A stretch of 11,926 nucleotides of DNA from Treponema sp. (GTDB lineage Bacteria; Spirochaetota; Spirochaetia; Treponematales; Breznakiellaceae), in contig JAIRUO010000242.1 in assembly GCA_031254385.1 (NCBI GenBank), positions 1 through 11,926 on the forward strand. Direction: 5' to 3'. Shown here piece by piece: positions 6,446-11,926 of this stretch (its first letter is position 1; every line of letters starts with the position of its first letter). A model generated the notes under the pieces. It ran no database searches, was not told where the DNA came from, and saw only the letters and a list, made by a program, of their open reading frames with translations. A program made the translations under genes and the position numbers.

Positions 6446-6869
6446 CGTCCGGGGCTTATTATAAATCAAAAACTTACCCGGTCTTGTAGACTTTTCACCT
6501 AACGAACAGCAATCATATATAAAACTTCTATCACCCATACCGCCCATTGTCTCAAGGCTCATACCGCCTAGCCAGCTTGCCTTTATCCTGCAATATTACG
6601 GCCCCTATGCTGAAAGCATAGAACGGCTTTATAAGCTCATACCCACAATACCACACTTAGGGGAATCCGTACATTTACGCAATCAGACAATCTACCTTCA
6701 TTACACAACCGGAACAGCAGACTATTACATTTACGAATATGACGGCGTGGACACCATTTACGGCCTATATCGTTCCACCGTTTTCCCAGAAGAAAATGAA
6801 TACAGTAAGTTTAGCCTAGCCCAACTAAAAACCAACCCTCACTTAAAATTAGACCTTAGCGGTGCTTGA
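6446..6869 (+). pseudogene. Displaced C-terminal fragment of the RAYT gene
   Basis: There is no start codon. Reading from 6446 gives ASGAYYKSK, then a one-base loss in the A-run at 6468-6472 shifts the frame. From 6471 the frame is open to TGA 6867-6869: NLPGLVDFSPNEQQ, then KLLSPIPPIVSRLIPPSQL, YYGPYAESIERLYKLIP, YLHYTTGTADYYIYEYDG and LKLDLSGA. The SGAYY segment fits where RAYTs carry the conserved W-x-x-SS motif after the YIxxN-PV-x-AGL motif, so I read it as the natural continuation of the upstream gene after residue IVGLAP. The rest is a C-terminal accessory domain of about 130 residues, function unknown. Two lesions (element T-A and the frameshift) separate it from the catalytic part. 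Confidence 0.7.
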
Positions 6870-6899
6870 TTAACAAAAAGATAGGAAAGACCAAAAAAC

Positions 6900-6912
6900 A
6901 GTGCCTGGCACC
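6900..6912. repeat. Short palindrome AGTGCCTGGCACC
   Basis: Third copy of the GTGC/GCAC palindrome type, 31 bases after the RAYT fragment's stop. Confidence 0.5.
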
Positions 6913-6919
6913 AAAAACC

Positions 6920-6956
6920 ACTGTCCAGAGTTTCCCCCGGACAGTTTACTTTTTGC
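6920..6956 (+). terminator. Candidate plus-strand terminator after the RAYT unit
   Basis: ACTGTCC 6920-6926 pairs with GGACAGT 6939-6945 across a 12-base loop, followed by TTTACTTTTTG. The stem is short and the loop large, so this is a modest candidate. Confidence 0.4.
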
Positions 6957-7043
6957 TTTAGGCGGCAAGGAAGCCGCTTGTACCATAGTAACTGTATAAC
7001 AGCACATATATTAAAAACCGATGATGGAAAAAACCATCATCGG
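6955..7043 (+). repeat. Partial compound element T-B
   Basis: GCTTTAG (6955-6961) is followed by GCGGC 6962-6966 paired with GCCGC 6973-6977 around loop AAGGAA. This corresponds to the first hairpin of T-C. No hairpin 2 is seen. A different 10-bp stem lies downstream (7018-7027 with 7034-7043, loop AAAAAA). Confidence 0.6.
7011..7043 (-). terminator. Candidate terminator of the phage head operon
   Basis: Read on the minus strand, the perfect 10-bp stem CCGATGATGG/CCATCATCGG (7043-7034 with 7027-7018, 6-base loop) is followed directly by TTTTTAA. It lies about 217 bases downstream of the capsid stop, past T-C, and would end the minus-strand phage transcript before it runs into the RAYT unit. 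Confidence 0.55.
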
Positions 7044-7080
7044 CTATCAACCCTTCCCTGATAATGTCAAAGAACATAGC

Positions 7081-7153
7081 TAATGAGCAATGAACAATGA
7101 ACAGTAAGCAATGTAAGATAAACTATCTTTGCTCCCTGCTCATTACTCATTGC
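7081..7153. repeat. Heptamer tract 2, inverted arrangement
   Basis: GAGCAATGAACAATGAACAG-like units (7085-7113) and their approximate reverse complement (7128-7153) flank AGATA-AAC-TATCT, giving a long imperfect hairpin. The right arm runs directly into the GCTTTAG of T-C. Confidence 0.6.
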
Positions 7154-7249
7154 TTTAGGCGGCATGGATGCCGCTGTTACCACTGCTTTAGCTGACGAAT
7201 GTGAAACATTCGTCTAAGCTGAAAATCCGCAGGGATGCGGATTTTCAGC
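7152..7249 (+). repeat. Compound triple-hairpin element T-C
   Basis: GCTTTAG, then hairpin 1 (GCGGCAT 7159-7165, ATGCCGC 7168-7174). A second GCTTTAG (7185-7191) precedes hairpin 2 (GACGAATGT 7194-7202, ACATTCGTC 7206-7214, loop GAA). Hairpin 3 is a perfect 14-bp stem, 7218-7231 with 7236-7249, loop GGGA. It lies 10 bases beyond the stop codon of the capsid gene. Layout, stem lengths and flanking motifs equal those of T-D. Confidence 0.88.
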
Positions 7250-7259
7250 ATTGCTCATT

Positions 7260-8561
7260 TTATTTGCCTAGTTTCAAGACCAGCATATTATTCTTAGGAC
7301 GTGTAACCAGAAACCCGGCACGCTTGCGGAACCTTAAAAAGATTTCCCCATACTCCATGCTCTCTGTAGTAGCGTCAAATTTCTTAATCTCGATACCCTT
7401 GCGGTTGCCGTGGTGTATGCGCTTCGGGTTCATAAAAATCGCAAACGGCTCGCCAGCCTTTATGTCCGCAACCTGCGGAAGGATTGAAACCTCGTGATAA
7501 GGGTACAAATCCAATTTTCCCGGCATGGCCTCGGTCGGCCCCCTCCAAATCGGACGGCCATTACTATCCTCTATGCTGGAAATGTGGTTCAACACAGTCT
7601 CATTCAGAAACCATGCGCAATCTTTCCGTTCTTCTTTAGGAATTTTGTATACAGCGTCACGAAAGTCTTTCCATGTCAGCTTGTCTAAGGTACTTCCTGC
7701 AACAGTTACCTCGGTAACATCGGCGCAGGACATAGCCCCAGTAAACGGATCATCGTCAGCTAACAGGCATTGGCGGTCAAACTCCTGCCCATACGTCTCA
7801 ATGAATTCGTCAATGAACAATGCCCCCAAATCAATAAAGACATCCTCCTCAAATTCATCAAACCAAGGAATGAACCCGGCCAAAGTGTATGCTTTAAGCT
7901 CGACACGCTCTGCGCCTTTGGGCTTGCTCCCCTTAATCTGCTGACCGTAGGCAGTAAGCCAGTGAAGCTGAACTCCGCCCCTGTCCCTAGTCGGCAGGAA
8001 TATTGACGGGCCCAACATCGGCCTATGCCTGACAAGGTTCATCATCACAGACTTTTTTGCCGCCTCCGTCATAATTTCCGTTTCATAAATAGGGTTGATT
8101 AAATATTGGTCGTTAGTAGCCATGTTCCCCATAGGCTCTCCGAGGGTAGCCTTATTAACCGTCCAGCCCCTTTCACCCCAGGCAACGTCTTTAGGGTTGG
8201 TCCAGTTATCGGCCTTATAGTTAGGGCTAAATGATAATTCAGCTAACGCCTTGTGGTTTCCAGTCCACGCAGAGGCAATCCCTTTGCCAAGGTTATAAAG
8301 CAGTTCACGCTGGGTTAATTCTTTCGGATATTTTACCTGCGTTTTCAATTCCTCACGCAGACTCTTGACAGTCCCTTCCAGAGCCGCAATCTGCGTTGAC
8401 TGGCTACAGGTAACAGTCTCAAGCGTTTTCGCAATTTCCTCAAGAAGTATTTCCTTGTCCTTAAAATACTCCGCCGCCTTCGCCGGATCGGTAAACCCGG
8501 TACTATCAATCGTTTTCATTTGTGCCAATTTCTGCTTAATGGCCATTAACAGTTCGTCCAT
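7260..8561 (-). CDS. Phage major capsid protein, HK97 fold family
   Basis: A 433-residue protein read right to left from ATG 8561. Residues 1-100 are helical and charged (KAAEYFKDKEILLEEIAKTLE, then ALEGTVKSLREELKTQ) and match the N-terminal delta or scaffolding domain that the prohead protease removes in HK97-type capsids. Residues about 150-433 look like the capsid body: EPMGNMATNDQYLINPIYET, the strand-rich central part, FDRQCLLADDDPFTG, WKDFRDAVYKIPKE and the end FLRFRKRAGFLVTRPKNNMLVLKL, where the last strands carry the family's typical E-loop/P-domain spacing. Many copies would form the icosahedral head. It follows the protease gene by 10 bases, so the two are surely co-transcribed. No connector gene follows on the minus strand, which is unusual. 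Confidence 0.88.
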   Translation of the reverse strand: MDELLMAIKQKLAQMKTIDSTGFTDPAKAAEYFKDKEILLEEIAKTLETVTCSQSTQIAALEGTVKSLREELKTQVKYPKELTQRELLYNLGKGIASAWTGNHKALAELSFSPNYKADNWTNPKDVAWGERGWTVNKATLGEPMGNMATNDQYLINPIYETEIMTEAAKKSVMMNLVRHRPMLGPSIFLPTRDRGGVQLHWLTAYGQQIKGSKPKGAERVELKAYTLAGFIPWFDEFEEDVFIDLGALFIDEFIETYGQEFDRQCLLADDDPFTGAMSCADVTEVTVAGSTLDKLTWKDFRDAVYKIPKEERKDCAWFLNETVLNHISSIEDSNGRPIWRGPTEAMPGKLDLYPYHEVSILPQVADIKAGEPFAIFMNPKRIHHGNRKGIEIKKFDATTESMEYGEIFLRFRKRAGFLVTRPKNNMLVLKLGK

Positions 8562-8571
8562 AAATACGCTC

Positions 8572-9261
8572 CTATAAGTTATTGATCAAACTTCCCCAAA
8601 ATAGGGAAGCATTAGGGCCAGACTGACAATTCATTCCTAATTCTTCATTACTCATTCCTAATTCCTCATTCCTCATTTTAGATAAAGCGAAAGGGTTCGC
8701 TGGAACATTGCAGATCGAAAACTCTAATAATTCTTGCTTACGGAAAATTAATGAAGTACCGTCCTTAGCAGTTTCCTTATCCGGTATTTCAATCTCCATA
8801 ACCCGAAACCCCACCGACCCGGCCCGGATAACACCAGCCTTCACCCTTTCGCCGATAGACCACCCAAACGGATCAAAAGATTTATCGTTAAAAACAATCA
8901 CCCCATGCAAACCGTTTTCATCAACATGAATATTTTCCGCTTTCCCGATAGCCGGAATATGAAAACAGTGCGCCCACTCGATAACCGGATTTTTCACGTA
9001 TTGAGAAAAATCCCACCCAAGAGGATCAATGCGCTCCCCATACCTATCCAAATCAAAGGTTGAAAATGTCCATGATATACCGCCTATAGTTTTCTCTTTT
9101 CTCTTTTCTAATTCCTCATTCCTAATTTGTATTGGCGCAATCAATTCAACATCACCCGAAACTTTTAGCAATCCCGTAGCTTCTTTCCGCACCCCCAAAA
9201 AATCCAGCAATACCGAAGCACTAGCCCTCTGGTATTCACCGCTTTTTATTCTAACAATCAT
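8572..9261 (-). CDS. Phage prohead protease, HK97 family (S78)
   Basis: A 229-residue protein from ATG 9261, with GGGGG 4-5 bases upstream. It matures the prohead by cleaving the capsid N-terminal domain. The core spans about residues 60-192: FSTFDLDRYGERIDP, then VIEWAHCFHIPAIGK with the likely catalytic His98, GLHGVIVF, RAGSVGFR with the likely nucleophile Ser149, and ELLEFSICNVPANPFA, the family's closing motif. Two segments look foreign: residues 45-57 (IRNEELEKRKEK) and 195-211 (KMRNEELGMSNEELGM). Both are translated from heptamer arrays (9091-9128 and 8628-8678) that sit outside the catalytic core and keep the frame. The regulator gene ends 170 bases upstream, and T-D fills that gap. 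Confidence 0.88.
   Translation of the reverse strand: MIVRIKSGEYQRASASVLLDFLGVRKEATGLLKVSGDVELIAPIQIRNEELEKRKEKTIGGISWTFSTFDLDRYGERIDPLGWDFSQYVKNPVIEWAHCFHIPAIGKAENIHVDENGLHGVIVFNDKSFDPFGWSIGERVKAGVIRAGSVGFRVMEIEIPDKETAKDGTSLIFRKQELLEFSICNVPANPFALSKMRNEELGMSNEELGMNCQSGPNASLFWGSLINNL
8628..8678. repeat. Heptamer array 3, inside the protease gene
   Basis: About seven units of the TTCCTCA/TTCCTAA/TTACTCA type. Read on the minus strand they encode the reiterated peptide NEELGM near the protease C-terminus. Confidence 0.7.
9091..9128. repeat. Heptamer array 4, inside the protease gene
   Basis: TTCTCTT/TTCTAAT/TCCTCAT-type units. On the minus strand they encode RNEELEKRKEK at residues 46-57 of the protease, before its conserved core. 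Confidence 0.55.
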
Positions 9262-9281
9262 ACAACCCCCTTCTTTCTTTA

Positions 9282-9330
9282 TTGCTCATTGCTCATTGCT
9301 CATTGTTAATTGCTCATTCCTCATTCCTCA
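9282..9330. repeat. Heptamer array 5, seven tandem units
   Basis: Seven exact 7-base units in register: TTGCTCA three times, TTGTTAA, TTGCTCA, TTCCTCA twice. The next bases are TTGCTTTAG, so the array leads straight into element T-D. It lies in the gap upstream of the protease gene. Confidence 0.85.
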
Positions 9331-9332
9331 TT

Positions 9333-9456
9333 GCTTTAGGCTTTTAGATTGACCGCGAAAGCGGTCTACCTATAGCCGCTGTTTACAATGCTTTAGCTGA
9401 CAAACGCACAGCGTTTGTCTAAGGTACAAAATCAGCAGGGACGCTGATTTTGTACC
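9333..9456 (+). repeat. Compound triple-hairpin element T-D
   Basis: GCTTTAG 9333-9339, then hairpin 1 (GACCGC 9351-9356, GCGGTC 9361-9366, loop GAAA). A second GCTTTAG 9390-9396 precedes hairpin 2 (GACAAACGC 9399-9407, GCGTTTGTC 9411-9419, loop ACA). After CTAAG, hairpin 3 is a perfect 14-bp stem, 9423-9436 with 9443-9456, loop AGGGAC. It lies between the regulator and protease genes, and its right end codes for the regulator's last residues and stop. Confidence 0.88.
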
Positions 9457-10205
9457 ATCTTTTTAGCCCTCTTCCCCGATTTAACAAGGTACATTTTCCG
9501 GTCATGCGTCTTCTTTGTTTCCCTCTCCGGCCACGGCTTCGCCAGATAATTATCCGAGATAAAAATCAAATCATTCGGGTCCAACAGGCCAAGGTCATGT
9601 CCTACCCTCAGAACGCCAATATCGCTTTCCACATTCAGGCGAGCATAGATCATTGATTTTTGGTAATAAACGGTACGCTCCGAAATTTGAAGAAGGCTGG
9701 CTATTTCTGCGACTTCCAGACAGTTGCTGATAAGTTTGGCAATTTCAAACTGCTGGGGCGTAAGCACTTTTGGGCGCTCAGGCATTATGCTCCGCAATGC
9801 CATCCTTTCATTTACAGATTCAGAAATAAAAGTTTTTCCATCCCTGATACATTCAAGGCCCTCGTTATACTGTTCGATACCATCCAGCTTGTAAATGCAG
9901 GAGTTAACGCCGTAATTAATAAAATCCACCCCGTATTCAGCCGGATAATCAACTAACGATATTGCGGCAATGTTCAAATAGGGGAACCGCTCCAACAAAA
10001 GGCTCATCATGAACGGCGTCGCACTCTTATAGAACGCAGCCCCTATCATCAAAAGGCGAGGCTTCAATTCGTTGATAAGCACAATAAGGCCGTCTTTGCC
10101 CTCGCTGGTAACGGTAATGTTTCTAAACCCCATATCTGTCAATACTTTCTTATAATGTTCGTGCATTTTAGTATGCCTAGTAACAAGCAATGTTCCACCT
10201 AACAT
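9432..10205 (-). CDS. LuxR/NarL-type regulator with degenerate receiver, in phage operon
   Basis: A 257-residue protein from ATG 10205, preceded by a GGGGGG tract. Residues 1-120 have the length and pattern of a response-regulator receiver domain: TLLVTRH, LKPRLLMIG, AAISLVD, and INYGVNSCIYKLD with a retained Lys106. The acidic pair is replaced by Arg10-His11 and the phospho-acceptor Asp by Gly55, so phosphorylation in the usual way is not possible. Residues about 145-200 form a LuxR-type helix-turn-helix: LTPQQFEIAKLI, EVAEIASLLQISERTVYYQKSMIYARL. A basic tail of about 50 residues follows, and its end (VQNQRPC) and stop are encoded by element T-D. It lies 33 bases after the portal gene, within a structural operon where no regulator is expected. 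A late-gene or host-responsive transcription factor is plausible. Confidence 0.8.
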   Translation of the reverse strand: MLGGTLLVTRHTKMHEHYKKVLTDMGFRNITVTSEGKDGLIVLINELKPRLLMIGAAFYKSATPFMMSLLLERFPYLNIAAISLVDYPAEYGVDFINYGVNSCIYKLDGIEQYNEGLECIRDGKTFISESVNERMALRSIMPERPKVLTPQQFEIAKLISNCLEVAEIASLLQISERTVYYQKSMIYARLNVESDIGVLRVGHDLGLLDPNDLIFISDNYLAKPWPERETKKTHDRKMYLVKSGKRAKKMVQNQRPC

Positions 10206-10238
10206 AATAAGCCCCCCAAATCGTTATCTACCAAATGT

Positions 10239-11492
10239 TCAATTATTGGTTGCAACTATATTCTGCGGCCTGTACCACACGTCCCCCCAAGGCTTAGGCT
10301 CTTTCCCCCTTTCTTTCAGAACGTCATTAATCGTCTTTAGTCCTGCGTTTATTTCTGCTATGTCCCTCCTGCTCTGCGAATCCTCGCTTTCCTGCAATTC
10401 CGGTATATCCCAAAGGTCAAACACCCCACGTTCTCTTATCCCAAGCCTGATGAAAAATTGGCTCTCCAAAACTTGCTCAAATTGGCGCAAAACCGGAATC
10501 AGCGTATATTTCCAGAACGCCGAATGTTGCTCCGCAGTATCTTTGCCGGACAGCGAAGTAGTCTTATCGCTTATATTTGCGACCCTCGGCGGTATGCCGT
10601 ACTTTGCCAAAATCGTGTAAAGGTTCCAGCGTTTCAGTTCAAACAGCTTCACCACTTCCGGCGTAAATGACAGCGGCTCAAAGTTAGTCCCCTTGCCAAG
10701 AACCGCTATCTTGCGTCCGGCCTTAACCTGTCCGTACTTGCTCTCCCACCGCCTTTCTATTGCGTCAGCCTCTTCCGGCCTCAAGGTCTGCTCTGTTTTC
10801 AATATCCCCTGCGGTATCGCATTATTTTTTAACAACTGTGAATTTGCTTTATTCGCATAATAGTCCTGCTCCAGTTCCAATGACAGCGAAGCCATCGGGT
10901 TAACCCCCCTAATCGGGTTCCACGGATTCCACTCCCTAAAATGGATCAACTCATCAGACAATATCGGTATCAGCTCAATTCCAGAATGATAGAACCAGCG
11001 TCGCCTCTTATTGCCAAAGCCCGTATCAAGGCCCCCGGCCATTTCCGCTTCATGTCGCATATTGCGAGGATCAAGAATAAATATTTCTTTAGGCAAGCCG
11101 CCTGAGTAGTCAGGCCCAAACCACCAGAACGCCTCGCCTTCCAAGTACCACCATGCGGCCGTTTCTTTCCAGAAGTCGTATCTGCTTAGGCTTGTATTGG
11201 GCCTTCGGAACAAATCATAAACAGTGCCATGCGTCAAATCTTCACCGCCATTTTTAATTGTGAAATCCGCACGGGCAATATTGCGTATCAGGATATTGAC
11301 CGCAATGTTCACCCATGCGTTTATCAGATAACAATTATTTAAATTGCCTTCACTTTCAAAATTAATAAAATCTTCACAATTATTCAAAAGATTTTCAGAA
11401 GAATTGACATTATTTATACTTTTTTCTTTGTTAGGTGATTTTGAGTTTCGCATATTGCGCTTATTGCCGGAAACAAAACTAAATAGGCTCAT
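10239..11492 (-). CDS. Phage portal protein, HK97 family
   Basis: A 417-residue protein starting at ATG 11492, whose start overlaps the terminase stop by 4 bases (ATGA). Twelve copies would form the head vertex through which DNA enters. Residues 20-50 are Asn/Ser/Glu-rich and poorly conserved in style, possibly a flexible insert. Recognisable family features are NAWVNIAVNILIRNIARADF, TVYDLFRRPNTSLSRYDFWKETAAWWYLEGEAFWW, LDPRNMRH, IHFREWNPWNPIRGVNP, KNNAIPQGIL, the AIERRWESKYG stretch, GTNFEPLSFTPEVVKLFELKRW and the IPPRVANISDKTT motif, in the order usual for this family. The length is normal. It is translationally coupled to the terminase. Confidence 0.92.
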   Translation of the reverse strand: MSLFSFVSGNKRNMRNSKSPNKEKSINNVNSSENLLNNCEDFINFESEGNLNNCYLINAWVNIAVNILIRNIARADFTIKNGGEDLTHGTVYDLFRRPNTSLSRYDFWKETAAWWYLEGEAFWWFGPDYSGGLPKEIFILDPRNMRHEAEMAGGLDTGFGNKRRRWFYHSGIELIPILSDELIHFREWNPWNPIRGVNPMASLSLELEQDYYANKANSQLLKNNAIPQGILKTEQTLRPEEADAIERRWESKYGQVKAGRKIAVLGKGTNFEPLSFTPEVVKLFELKRWNLYTILAKYGIPPRVANISDKTTSLSGKDTAEQHSAFWKYTLIPVLRQFEQVLESQFFIRLGIRERGVFDLWDIPELQESEDSQSRRDIAEINAGLKTINDVLKERGKEPKPWGDVWYRPQNIVATNN

Positions 11493-11926
11493 ACCAAAAC
11501 CACCCCATGCTGAATATCGCTAAATACCGCATAGCGCAGAGCGTCCATAAAGTGATCATTGACTTTGACAATTTCCCCGGCCTCGTCCCGGCAGTAATCC
11601 CATATTTCAGAAAGTACGCCGTTGCAGCTTTCGCATACCAAAAACTGCCCACGCTCTATTTTTGCGTTGATAAAATCAATGCCGCTCTCGACAGAGTTGT
11701 TTGCCTTTACGCTTCCCGTTATTTCCTGCAGCCGCTCACCACCAGCCGGATCGCAGTACACAGGCATACCCATATCGTCAGGGCAGTCAAGCAAGCCCCT
11801 AGCCTTTAGTTCCTCATTAAATGATTGGGTAGTCATGTTAAAAGCGCCGTAATCGCCCAGGACATAAATCACATCATCAAGCCATGCAATTTTCACAAAA
11901 GTAATGTTGAGCCCAAAATCCTGCCC
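11489..11926 (-). CDS. Phage terminase large subunit, C-terminal nuclease part
   Basis: The 5' end lies outside the window; the frame is open to the last base, so GTG 11896 is not the real start. The 145 visible codons are the RNase H-like nuclease domain that cuts the phage concatemer. GQDFGLN holds the first metal-binding Asp, IYVLGDYGAFNMTTQSF is the second strand pair, DPAGGERLQEI the second acidic site, and VNDHFMDALRYAVF the last one (D-x-x-DALRY). The ATPase part would be further upstream. It heads the minus-strand order terminase, portal, regulator, protease, capsid. Confidence 0.85.
   Translation of the reverse strand, partial: GQDFGLNITFVKIAWLDDVIYVLGDYGAFNMTTQSFNEELKARGLLDCPDDMGMPVYCDPAGGERLQEITGSVKANNSVESGIDFINAKIERGQFLVCESCNGVLSEIWDYCRDEAGEIVKVNDHFMDALRYAVFSDIQHGVVLV

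Noticed and set aside
7218..7249. The 14-bp hairpin after the capsid stop as a simple terminator
   Set aside because: Neither strand has a T-run after the stem, and the same hairpin occurs inside the RAYT gene and before the protease. The 7011-7043 hairpin fits a terminator better.
7201..8006. Plus-strand open frames opposite the capsid gene
   Set aside because: They lack ribosome binding sites and family features, and mirror a well-supported capsid gene.
7081..9334. Tandem short repeats that might be taken for a CRISPR array
   Set aside because: The units are 7 bases with no spacers, and no cas gene is present.
6353..9456. Retron or diversity-generating element suggested by repeated stems
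   Set aside because: No reverse transcriptase, template/variable repeat pair or msr/msd-like arrangement is present. The only enzyme in range is a Y1 transposase.
1..11926. tRNA genes or attachment-site duplications marking prophage ends
   Set aside because: I found no cloverleaf-like sequence and no long direct repeat flanking the phage genes within the window.

Overview
The window looks like an accessory region of a spirochaete chromosome, most probably a host-associated Treponema. This is an inference from three gene types: a short-TPR protein with a Treponema-style N-terminal domain, a BspA/TpLRR-type surface lipoprotein with a relaxed spirochaete lipobox, and a dense population of repeats linked to a REP-associated tyrosine transposase (RAYT). 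I could run no database search, so the genus is a judgement. No tRNA, rRNA or CRISPR array is visible.

Left part (1-6870, plus strand except for a small remnant at 70-276). A truncated lipoprotein (minus strand) abuts a pair of direct repeats that look like the end of an insertion sequence. Next come a TPR protein (818-1864), an N-terminal stump of a membrane protein of the spermidine-synthase-like type (1894-2133), an AT-rich 517-residue membrane-anchored helical-repeat protein of unknown function (2508-4061), a leucine-rich-repeat lipoprotein (4835-5785) and a RAYT gene (5959-6384). The RAYT C-terminal domain survives downstream as a frameshifted fragment (to 6869). A decayed second copy of the RAYT 5' end lies at 4266-4406. 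Eight copies or part-copies of an approximately 80-bp hairpin-bearing repeat, here called R, separate these genes. Three sit directly or almost directly at a stop codon, and one near-identical pair precedes the live and the dead RAYT copies.

Right part (7260-11926, minus strand). This is a phage HK97-type head module read right to left: large terminase (its 5' end lies outside the window), portal, a LuxR-type regulator with a degenerate receiver domain, prohead protease and major capsid protein. No head-tail connector or tail gene follows the capsid gene. The operon instead runs into repeats and a probable minus-strand terminator, facing the plus-strand RAYT.

The most unusual content is non-coding. 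A compound element (here T) has copies at 6353-6442, 7152-7249 and 9333-9456, with a partial copy at 6955-7043. Each full copy has three successive hairpins. The stem sequences differ between copies while pairing is kept exactly (9 bp in hairpin 2, 14 bp in hairpin 3). Five of the hairpins carry a loop of the form C-ANGGAN-G. T elements have entered the RAYT gene, formed the last codons of the phage regulator, and lie beside heptamer arrays. The heptamer arrays themselves are read in frame in two places within the prohead protease. The window therefore appears to record a RAYT-linked repeat system that has spread through, and reshaped the ends of, neighbouring chromosomal and prophage genes.
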